Positions 1 to 5,736 of a stretch of 6,074 nt of DNA are shown here, piece after piece. The translations under genes and the position numbers were made by a program. Below the pieces are notes generated by a model, which was not told where the DNA came from, ran no database searches, and saw only the letters and a list, made by a program, of their open reading frames with translations. Where the stretch lies: contig JAGVCB010000223.1 of the NCBI GenBank assembly GCA_020059445.1, forward strand, positions 1-6,074, written 5' to 3'. The first letter of the stretch is position 1; the number at the start of each line of letters is the position of its first letter. This DNA is from Polynucleobacter sp. (GTDB lineage: Bacteria; Pseudomonadota; Gammaproteobacteria; Burkholderiales; Burkholderiaceae).

Positions 1-147
1 AAGTCTATCAAGTTGATTCTCCATCTCTATGTGACCACCAGTAAATATAAACCTATCAGGTTCCATTAAGGGCATGATGTCATCACTTAAAGCGGTCATA
101 ATTTCTCCTAATCCAGAACAAACCTTGCCAACCGCTTTTATAATTCT
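1..147 (-). repeat. Second copy of 91-codon tandem repeat (49 matching codons visible)
   Basis: This encodes residues 1509-1557 and matches the block at 274-420 in the same frame, exactly 273 bases (91 codons) away. Over the first 84 bases there are 5 differences (positions 27, 32, 49, 52 and 70), about 94% identity. Over all 49 codons, 36 residues are identical. The shared core reads DDIMPLMEPDRFIFTGG and then MENQLDRL. The repeat runs to the window edge, so further copies may lie beyond it. Confidence 0.9.
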
Positions 148-3100
148 TCCAGCCGCATTCACTTTACCGATATTCAAATCACCAAAATATCTAAAAACAG
201 GGTCAATAATACCATACTTTAGACTTCCTCCTATGACCTTAAAGTAATCGCCAAAAATATCTATAGACTCTTTAAGTCTATCAAGTTGATTCTCCATCTG
301 TATGCGACCACCAGTAAATATGAATCTATCAGGTTCCATTAAAGGCATGATGTCATCAGCCAAAACAGTCATGGTTTTGCCAATGCTTGAACACACTGTA
401 CCAATTGCTTTCATGGTTGATGCCGCTCGTCTCGCCATTTCTATGCCTTTTGTATCATCAAATACAGATGTGATGCTTTTGCACAAGTCCATAATAGAAA
501 CAGCTATATTAACGACGCCAGTTTTAATGTAATCCATCGTTTCGGCACTAAGGTTCAATACGGGAGCAAACCACCAACCAAAAATAGAAAATGATATCAA
601 ACTTAATAAATGTTTTTTGCCTTCTAATACGCCCTCAGCTATCTTAGCAGAAGATTTCAATAAAGACGCCACTCGTTTAGCGACACTTGTGCCTTCTTTA
701 ACATCGGTTTGAGTAGCAAGTTTTGAAGCAATGTTGATAATTGAAAGTGCCATCTTTAACACCACTGGCGTCAAAGCATTCATGGCAGCAGTGCCAGCCT
801 CCATTGCTGGAATTAAAAACATCTTAGCATACCAACCGCCAAAATATGCAAGTTTAGGTAATGCCCAAGCTGCATCAGTCACTGATTCGGCTATATCAAA
901 AGCACTTTCCAAAATATTAGACAGATTCTCGGCGGTTTTTTTGGCAGCTTCAATGTTGACATTTTTAGTTAACCCACTTGCCATATCTATGATCGCAAGT
1001 GCCATACTGATTACCACTGGTGTTAAAGCACGAAGACCAGCAACACCAAGCCACATAACTCCAATAAACAGAAAAGCAAAGAAAGTTCCAAATAGAGCAA
1101 GCAGAGGCAACATGAATGCTGCACCAACCACAACGCCAGCAATTGTGAAAGCAGCCAAAAGAATTGAAGCGGTGCTAGACGCAATCTGCTCTGCATAACC
1201 AAGGTCCACCGACTCAGAAATGCTTTCTCCCATATTGATGATCGCCGACACCAATCCAACCATTACCGGCGTCAAAGCATATATTCCCAATATACCAAGA
1301 GCCATCAATGGGAGCAACAACACTAAGACGGCAGAAAACACACCAAGTATCATTAATGCCGCCGCTCCCGTCACAACCGCAAGAGCCACAAGCGCGGCAG
1401 ACATCATTATCTGGGCAACTCCAAGAGCTATTTGTGCCGCTTCACCTGGATCAACAACTTTAGACAACAAAGAGCCAAGAAGCAAAACACCAATTCCAAG
1501 CAACAGCATGGCTGGAACCATGAGCAGAAGCATAGCTCCACCCTTGTAGATCGCCGCTATAGAATTTGGTGTTACGAGTTGACTAGCCCATTCCATAGTT
1601 TTAGCAGCAGCGGCAGCAGCCAATAAAACGCTTACAGCAGCAGTTACAATGACGCCAAGAACAAGAGCCACTTCTCCTGTTCCTGCGGCATCCAGCCCTG
1701 TAAATGCCATAATGATCTTTGCTGCGGCAATAAGCACTAAACCAAGAGCAACTACAGCACCAGCCATTGCTGCAATTGTGCCTGCTGATTTCAGGATGGC
1801 ATCGCCTCCTTTCATCTTGGTGTCAAGTTTCGGTGGCTTACCTCCTCCCTTTGGTCCCTTGATGTCATTCTTTACTTTATTTTTGGTGAGTTTTTCTTCT
1901 ATCCTTTCGCGCTTCCTCCTCCTCTTTTGATCGATAGTTTCTAGCTTTTCACGCTTGATTCTTTGACCTAATAACCTTTGTTCGTCACCTGTCGGCGAAG
2001 AATCCTTTAATCCCCTTGTTCTTTTGGTAGTGGCACCCATCTTTTTGCCTAGAATGGCAATGTTTTTATCAATGCTTCTAACGTATCGTTCTACGTATGG
2101 ATCATGCACCCAACCAGAACCTTTTGTGCCAAGAGTTGATTTGAGTGTCTCAGCCGTGGACTTGATATTTTCGGCGATTTTACCATTTGCAAAAAAGCGA
2201 TATAGAGCAACGATGCCACCAGCAATTGCAATACCGTGTACAATCCAGGCATTCAACTGCGTAATCATCGTGTGAATGCCCTTTAACTGATTCTGCAAGT
2301 AGTTATTGGCTCGTTGCTGGTCGCTCTCAACCTTATCTTGTACATTGGCGTTGTTCTTGGCGTTGGAGTCCGCTTGCTTATTTCCTTCAGCCATCTTTTG
2401 CTGCAATTCACGGAAACGACGGACAGAATCCACATCACCACTACGCATACCTTCCATCAAGGAATTCATCTCACTGGTGAACGATTCACGAGACATACCC
2501 ATCGCATCTTTGAAGTCCTTACCTTGACGTTCCATCTTGGAGGACAACAGTTTAGCAGCATCATCGATGCCAATACGAAAAGTTTGCTCCGTCATCTTGC
2601 CAGCACGTAACATACTCGCAAGATTAGCGCCTTGTGTTTTGCCAGCATCTGCCATCTCAGCTAAACCATCCATGATCTTACCGAGCTTCTTTTCGTCACG
2701 CGCTATTTCAAGTTGCTTCTTTTGAAGCTCAAGTTGTTCTTTTTCAGCCGCCGTAATGGTTGGGTTCGCCAAATCTTTCTCGATTTGTGCTAGCTTTTCT
2801 TCTGGATTCTGATCCTGAATAGATTCAAGCAGACGTGTCGCCTCACCAAGCTTCATGCCGAAGCGGCGCTTCATGATCAGGTCAAGACGGGATATTTCAG
2901 CCTTAGACAGTTTCTTTAAGTCAGGCAAACCAACAGGCTTGCCTCGTGCATCACGCTGGAAGGCATTTGCTGGAAGAGCATTGCGAATTGCATCGCCTAC
3001 ACCTTTCATAACCGCATCTGGATCGGCATTGCCCCCCATTACATTCTGCAATTGACCAGATGACGCAAGTAAGTTTTTTGTTTCAGCAGAAGCTTCCATG

Positions 3101-4671
3101 AATGCTTCCAAACCACCTTGAGATGCTTTGAAAATACCTTGCATCTGGCGATCAATACCGAATTTCTGAGCAGACGCCATCCAACCAACTACAGAATTGG
3201 CAACATCTTGAGAATAGACGCCAGTGTCACGCATCAATTGTGCAATCTCACGCGCCGCTTCCACTGCACGCATCATTGCGTCACCCATCACGCCAGTTAC
3301 TTTAGAAACCGTCGTCATTGTTCTCGCCAAAGAACGAGAACCTTCAACCGACATTCCAATATTCATGTTCCATTTTTGGAACTCATCGGCAGCAGCTTCA
3401 GCATTAGCACCTACCTGCCACGCACCAGATGCAGCATTGATCACAGTGTCTCTAGTTTCATGAAGACTGCGATTACCTTTCTTTAATTGTGGCAAAATCA
3501 TTTTACGCAGAGCACCGGCGTATTGATGAGTTGCCTTAATCATATCGTCAGACATCTGGAGCAAATCACGATATCCAGCAGCTAACTTCTTTCCTTCGGC
3601 ATTAGCTCTATGGAATGCGCCAGTCATAGTTGCCGCCATGCGAGTGCTTTCTTGTTCCCACTCGTTCATGTCAGATACTATGCCGCCAAGTATCTTACTG
3701 GTGTATTTTGAAAGCGTACTTGTTAAAGCACCAATACCGAGATTTGCCAGTGTGAGCGATACACTCCACTTATCGTAGGTTTTCTGTATTTCCTTTGCTG
3801 TCCTTAGTATTTCCTCTTGTTTTTCCTTTATCTTAATCAAGCCAGCTTCAGTTTCGCCCTCTGTTGCAATCAACGTCGCCAATTCATCGGCTTGCTTTCT
3901 GAAAAGTTGCTGTTTTTCAATTCTCTCGTACAGTTTCGACAATTTGCGTGTGGTGAAATTGCCTTCAATCAATTCGTTGATCATTTCGCGAACTGCTATA
4001 GTCATCAAATTGACTTTCTCGGTGGCACGACCTGATGCTTCTTCTATACCAATCACATCGACTACACCACCTCCACTTAATACATCTGCACCACCTTTAC
4101 CTACTACATCAGCATCGCTTCGTGGTGCTGTTCCTCCCCTTGGAGAAACCACTGTAATGCCTTTAGCAGCAATATTGTTTAATGTGGCGCTGATGCTCTT
4201 GAGTGTTGAAACTATTTTCCTTTCAATGTTGACACTTCTACTTACAGAATTTGCTACGGTTTCTACACCAGTTTTAATGTGTCCTAAAACTTCTTCGCAT
4301 AAGCATGAACTACTTCCTCCTCCACCAGCAGAAGTAGCGCCACCACCTTTGGCATTGGTTTGAATAGCCTTAAGCGAATCTCTGCAATCCTCAAGATAGG
4401 AAACAACATCTTTCATGCTTTCATCAAACTTATCTTGGAATTCGTCAAGGAATTCACCTTTGAACCAATTTTGAAGTTCTTTAAGTCTTAATTTCTCTTC
4501 ATTTATGAGTTCATCGATTTTGGCTGTGGTGCCTTCGATCTTAGAAGTGATTTGAGATACAGGTGCAGCCATAGCATCAGCCAGGGCGGTCATTATATCT
4601 TTGCCGCCCAGCTTCTCCACGTCTATAACCGTGGTCCTACCAAGTGCATCTTGAATCTGTTCTGTGGGCAT
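1..4671 (-). CDS. Tail tape-measure-like protein, C-terminus cut by window edge
   Basis: I read this frame codon by codon from ATG at 4671-4669 to base 1. It has no stop, giving 1557 residues with the C-terminus outside the window. The start is the first ATG after an in-frame TAA (4677-4675), 10 bases past the stop of the upstream gene; the Shine-Dalgarno is weak (GAG). Visible parts: helical N-terminus (1-95); Gly-rich linker (109-119) followed by CLC (Cys123, Cys125); second Gly-rich linker (about 180-205); coiled coil (about 238-297); a helical core (about 335-560) resembling phage tail tape-measure cores; a charged coiled coil (about 610-665); one membrane-type helix (809-824); a Lys/Arg-rich linker (about 895-957); a block of hydrophobic segments (958-1212); then amphipathic repeats of about 83 residues. 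Tape-measure proteins are known to set tail length and occupy the tail tube. The assignment rests on size and architecture, not a database match. A large membrane-active or internal virion protein is the main alternative. Confidence 0.8.
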   Translation of the reverse strand, partial: MPTEQIQDALGRTTVIDVEKLGGKDIMTALADAMAAPVSQITSKIEGTTAKIDELINEEKLRLKELQNWFKGEFLDEFQDKFDESMKDVVSYLEDCRDSLKAIQTNAKGGGATSAGGGGSSSCLCEEVLGHIKTGVETVANSVSRSVNIERKIVSTLKSISATLNNIAAKGITVVSPRGGTAPRSDADVVGKGGADVLSGGGVVDVIGIEEASGRATEKVNLMTIAVREMINELIEGNFTTRKLSKLYERIEKQQLFRKQADELATLIATEGETEAGLIKIKEKQEEILRTAKEIQKTYDKWSVSLTLANLGIGALTSTLSKYTSKILGGIVSDMNEWEQESTRMAATMTGAFHRANAEGKKLAAGYRDLLQMSDDMIKATHQYAGALRKMILPQLKKGNRSLHETRDTVINAASGAWQVGANAEAAADEFQKWNMNIGMSVEGSRSLARTMTTVSKVTGVMGDAMMRAVEAAREIAQLMRDTGVYSQDVANSVVGWMASAQKFGIDRQMQGIFKASQGGLEAFMEASAETKNLLASSGQLQNVMGGNADPDAVMKGVGDAIRNALPANAFQRDARGKPVGLPDLKKLSKAEISRLDLIMKRRFGMKLGEATRLLESIQDQNPEEKLAQIEKDLANPTITAAEKEQLELQKKQLEIARDEKKLGKIMDGLAEMADAGKTQGANLASMLRAGKMTEQTFRIGIDDAAKLLSSKMERQGKDFKDAMGMSRESFTSEMNSLMEGMRSGDVDSVRRFRELQQKMAEGNKQADSNAKNNANVQDKVESDQQRANNYLQNQLKGIHTMITQLNAWIVHGIAIAGGIVALYRFFANGKIAENIKSTAETLKSTLGTKGSGWVHDPYVERYVRSIDKNIAILGKKMGATTKRTRGLKDSSPTGDEQRLLGQRIKREKLETIDQKRRRKRERIEEKLTKNKVKNDIKGPKGGGKPPKLDTKMKGGDAILKSAGTIAAMAGAVVALGLVLIAAAKIIMAFTGLDAAGTGEVALVLGVIVTAAVSVLLAAAAAAKTMEWASQLVTPNSIAAIYKGGAMLLLMVPAMLLLGIGVLLLGSLLSKVVDPGEAAQIALGVAQIMMSAALVALAVVTGAAALMILGVFSAVLVLLLPLMALGILGIYALTPVMVGLVSAIINMGESISESVDLGYAEQIASSTASILLAAFTIAGVVVGAAFMLPLLALFGTFFAFLFIGVMWLGVAGLRALTPVVISMALAIIDMASGLTKNVNIEAAKKTAENLSNILESAFDIAESVTDAAWALPKLAYFGGWYAKMFLIPAMEAGTAAMNALTPVVLKMALSIINIASKLATQTDVKEGTSVAKRVASLLKSSAKIAEGVLEGKKHLLSLISFSIFGWWFAPVLNLSAETMDYIKTGVVNIAVSIMDLCKSITSVFDDTKGIEMARRAASTMKAIGTVCSSIGKTMTVLADDIMPLMEPDRFIFTGGRIQMENQLDRLKESIDIFGDYFKVIGGSLKYGIIDPVFRYFGDLNIGKVNAAGRIIKAVGKVCSGLGEIMTALSDDIMPLMEPDRFIFTGGHIEMENQLDRL
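274..420 (-). repeat. First copy of 91-codon tandem repeat
   Basis: This encodes residues 1418-1466 of the tape-measure-like protein and is the upstream partner, in reading direction, of the block at 1-147. The 42 codons between the blocks (148-273) complete the 91-codon period and include KESIDIFGDYF and a YGIIDPVFRYFGD segment. Identity is much higher than between the older 83-residue units, so this duplication is probably more recent, or has been kept uniform by recombination. Confidence 0.9.
400..1700 (-). repeat. Degenerate repeats of about 83 residues inside the tape-measure protein
   Basis: Successive units carry the motif ALTPV near residues 1133, 1216 and 1300, with a degenerate form (IKTGVV) near 1383. 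The conserved Pro (Gly in the last copy) falls at 1135, 1218, 1302 and 1385, a spacing of 83, 84 and 83 residues. About 20 residues later each unit has an acidic turn and an Ala-rich helix (VDLGYAEQIA, VNIEAAKKTA). The same acidic turn occurs earlier, at about 994 (LDAAGTGEVA) and 1074 (VDPGEAAQIA), so there are about six units. DNA traces remain, such as ACCACTGGCGTCAAAGC and its variants near 761, 1013 and 1262. Early units are strongly hydrophobic and later ones increasingly polar. Repeated helical modules fit a tape measure whose length evolves by gain or loss of units. Confidence 0.75.
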
Positions 4672-4681
4672 TGGTTATATC

Positions 4682-4717
4682 TCAATTCTTATCACTGATG
4701 TGTTGGTTTACGTCTCC
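4682..4717 (-). other. C-terminal peptide motif GDVNQHISDKN plus stop
   Basis: The last 11 codons and stop of the 218-residue gene. They match the last 11 codons of the plus-strand gene at 5701-5736: 8 of 11 residues are identical, and one further position is Ile/Val. At DNA level 25 of 36 bases agree. Several differences are synonymous (AAC/AAT, CAA/CAG, GAT/GAC), as expected if the peptide rather than the DNA is conserved. Confidence 0.8.
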
Positions 4718-5338
4718 ACCAACCGGGATACCTGGGACTGAAGCCGATTTAGTTCCAATTCCAGGCACAGTTTGCTTCGAGTATCTAGTCAAATCGGCTG
4801 CTCTTGGATTAATCTTCTGTTGCAATTGTTGTCTGACTTGCTGGCGGTATTTTTCAACTTCACTCGGACTCATTAATCTAGCCCTCTGAACTATACCAAC
4901 TTCACCCAGCAGAGTCTTGCAGTCAATAATCTTTACCGCATTGTTCTTCCATGCATTCTTGCTTAAATAGGTTCGGAAACCCTTTACAATTTCTAACCTA
5001 CCTTTAATAGCTGTCTGATACTGAAAGGTTCCTTTATTACAGTATTGAGCTACTACCTTTCTCATGTCATCCAACGTTAACATGTGTAAATTAACGCCAG
5101 CAATACGACCATCTCTGTAAACACTTGACACCAATACAAACGGCGTTGGATCATGTTTCCAGAATAAGTACCTGCCAACAAACAACATTCCTGGCTTGAT
5201 CTCCCAGACCATTGCCTGCCTAACAGGTCTAGGAGCTTGCGCTTGAGGCTGTTGAGGTTGAGGCTGGTTTGTTTGGGTTTGATCGGGCTGAGAAGGGTCA
5301 GTTGGCAGTTGCCCAGGACTTTGCAAGTTCTCTGCCAT
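4682..5338 (-). CDS. Putative virion-associated protein of unknown function, Pro/Gln-rich N-terminus, tagged C-terminus
   Basis: Encodes 218 residues. Residues 1-42 are disordered and rich in Pro and Gln. A compact domain follows (about 43-150), beginning VWEIKPGMLF, then WKHDPTPFVLV, and the motif GVNLHML at 81-87. From memory, hypothetical proteins in tail or head regions of large myoviruses have a similar G-x-NLH-x-L arrangement after a small beta-rich module; I cannot name the family or its role. A polar helix (about 158-176, RQQVRQQLQQK) leads into a tail with VPGI twice, ending GDVNQHISDKN. That ending nearly matches the end of the 104-residue protein encoded divergently beside it. The gene lies 10 bases before the tape-measure gene on the same strand, probably in one operon, so a role in tail structure or assembly is likely. 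ATG 5338 is the first start after an in-frame TAA (5350-5348) but lacks a clear Shine-Dalgarno. Met43, preceded by AGGCAGG, is an alternative start that would drop the Pro/Gln segment. Confidence 0.85.
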   Translation of the reverse strand: MAENLQSPGQLPTDPSQPDQTQTNQPQPQQPQAQAPRPVRQAMVWEIKPGMLFVGRYLFWKHDPTPFVLVSSVYRDGRIAGVNLHMLTLDDMRKVVAQYCNKGTFQYQTAIKGRLEIVKGFRTYLSKNAWKNNAVKIIDCKTLLGEVGIVQRARLMSPSEVEKYRQQVRQQLQQKINPRAADLTRYSKQTVPGIGTKSASVPGIPVGGDVNQHISDKN

Positions 5339-5371
5339 TTTCGTTATTTAGGGTGTGTCGTGATTTTTTTA

Positions 5372-5400
5372 TTGATTTCTCCTGGTGCGTCTGATATAAT
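5372..5400 (+). promoter_or_regulatory. Strong sigma70-type promoter for the plus-strand gene
   Basis: The -35 box is TTGATT (5372-5377, 4 of 6 to consensus). A 17-base spacer follows, then a perfect -10 box TATAAT (5395-5400) preceded by TG one base upstream (5392-5393), an extended -10. Transcription would start near 5407, leaving a leader of about 15 bases before the ATG at 5422. It is the best promoter I can see in the divergent gap, and it points at the only plus-strand gene. Confidence 0.75.
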
Positions 5401-5422
5401 TTCCGTAGAAGGGAGATGCCAA
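5393..5422 (-). promoter_or_regulatory. Possible minus-strand promoter overlapping the plus-strand -10 box
   Basis: Read on the minus strand, TTGGCA (5422-5417, 5 of 6 to the -35 consensus) stands 18 bases before TATATC (5398-5393, 4 of 6 to the -10 consensus). Its -10 shares four bases with the plus-strand -10. It would transcribe the 218-residue gene and the tape-measure gene. The -10 lacks the usual final T, so this is tentative. Confidence 0.3.
5409..5415 (+). promoter_or_regulatory. Ribosome binding site AAGGGAG that decides the start of the plus-strand gene
   Basis: This purine-rich site directly touches the ATG at 5416, too close for initiation there, and lies 6 bases before the ATG at 5422, a normal spacing. 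The second ATG, giving MNYNDLHL, is therefore preferred over the longer form that starts MPMNY. Confidence 0.7.
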
Positions 5423-5736
5423 TGAACTATAACGACCTACATCTAGTGTACAACCGTAACCGCTACAGCCTTCCACCTATAAAGGAGAAGCCGCAACCTG
5501 TAGAGGCTCCTGTCACAGCGCAAGTCGTTGAGCAGCCTATGGTTGTGGTTCTTCAGAATGAACCTGAGCCGGTACGGGAGCATTACATTGAATACGTTCC
5601 TGCTCCACGCCTACCGTCTCAAATACGGACGATTGGCGAAATTGCATTGGGTTGGCTGGGATGGGAATGGCTGAACGGAACTTTCCGCAAGGAAGTTCAA
5701 GGCGACCCGAATCAGCACGTCAGTGACCACAATTAA
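5422..5736 (+). CDS. Small Pro-rich protein of unknown function with a C-terminal tag shared with its divergent neighbour
   Basis: Encodes 104 residues from ATG 5422; a 106-residue form from 5416 is less likely because of ribosome-binding-site spacing. Residues 1-20 are polar and Tyr/Asn-rich. Residues 21-65 are Pro/Val/Glu-rich and probably extended or disordered. Residues 66-88 form one hydrophobic, Trp-rich helix (IGEIALGWLGWEWL, with Trp78, Trp81 and Trp83). The last 11 residues are GDPNQHVSDHN, nearly the same as the end of the 218-residue protein. No signal peptide or catalytic motif is visible. It is the only gene on this strand, sits among minus-strand virion genes with its own promoter and ribosome binding site, and its stop codon overlaps the stop of the convergent gene. 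That layout is typical of an inserted accessory gene, but the shared tag suggests a partner of the virion module. The promoter, ribosome binding site and motif make it very likely real; I cannot assign a function. Confidence 0.8.
   Translation: MNYNDLHLVYNRNRYSLPPIKEKPQPVEAPVTAQVVEQPMVVVLQNEPEPVREHYIEYVPAPRLPSQIRTIGEIALGWLGWEWLNGTFRKEVQGDPNQHVSDHN
5678..5698 (+). other. Hairpin with GCAA tetraloop inside the small plus-strand gene
   Basis: GAACTT-T-CC (5678-5686) pairs with GGAAGTTC (5691-5698) around the loop GCAA, a GNRA-type tetraloop. The stem has 8 pairs and one bulged T. No T-run follows on the plus strand, so it is not a standard intrinsic terminator. It lies in coding sequence and may be chance. 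Confidence 0.3.
5701..5736 (+). other. C-terminal peptide motif GDPNQHVSDHN plus stop
   Basis: The last 11 codons and stop of the 104-residue gene, partner of the motif at 4682-4717. The invariant positions are G-D-x-N-Q-H-x-S-D-x-N, with the final Asn as the last residue in both proteins. Confidence 0.8.

Noticed and set aside
1..420. CRISPR array or transposon terminal repeats
   Set aside because: The repeats are direct, in frame and coding, with an exact 91-codon period; there are no short uniform repeats with variable spacers and no inverted ends.
731..1198. 155-residue plus-strand ORF over the tape-measure gene
   Set aside because: It lies wholly antisense to a continuous 1557-codon frame with clear protein repeats. 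Many plus-strand ORFs in the same register recur along this gene (for example at 302, 1649, 2024, 2306, 2855, 3224 and 3944), as expected from the complement of Ala-rich coding sequence.
1023..1259. 78-residue minus-strand ORF in another frame
   Set aside because: Its Leu-rich sequence is an out-of-frame reading of the hydrophobic repeat region; no ribosome binding site was noted.
3944..4363. 139-residue plus-strand ORF
   Set aside because: It is antisense to the N-terminal part of the tape-measure gene. Its Pro-rich stretches mirror the Gly-rich linkers on the real strand.
5237..5425. 62-residue plus-strand ORF reaching into the divergent gap
   Set aside because: Its Leu/Arg-rich start is the complement of the Pro/Gln-rich N-terminus of the 218-residue gene, and the strong promoter lies downstream of its start.
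5678..5698. Intrinsic terminator for the plus-strand gene
   Set aside because: The stem-loop is fair, but it lies inside the coding region and no T-run follows.
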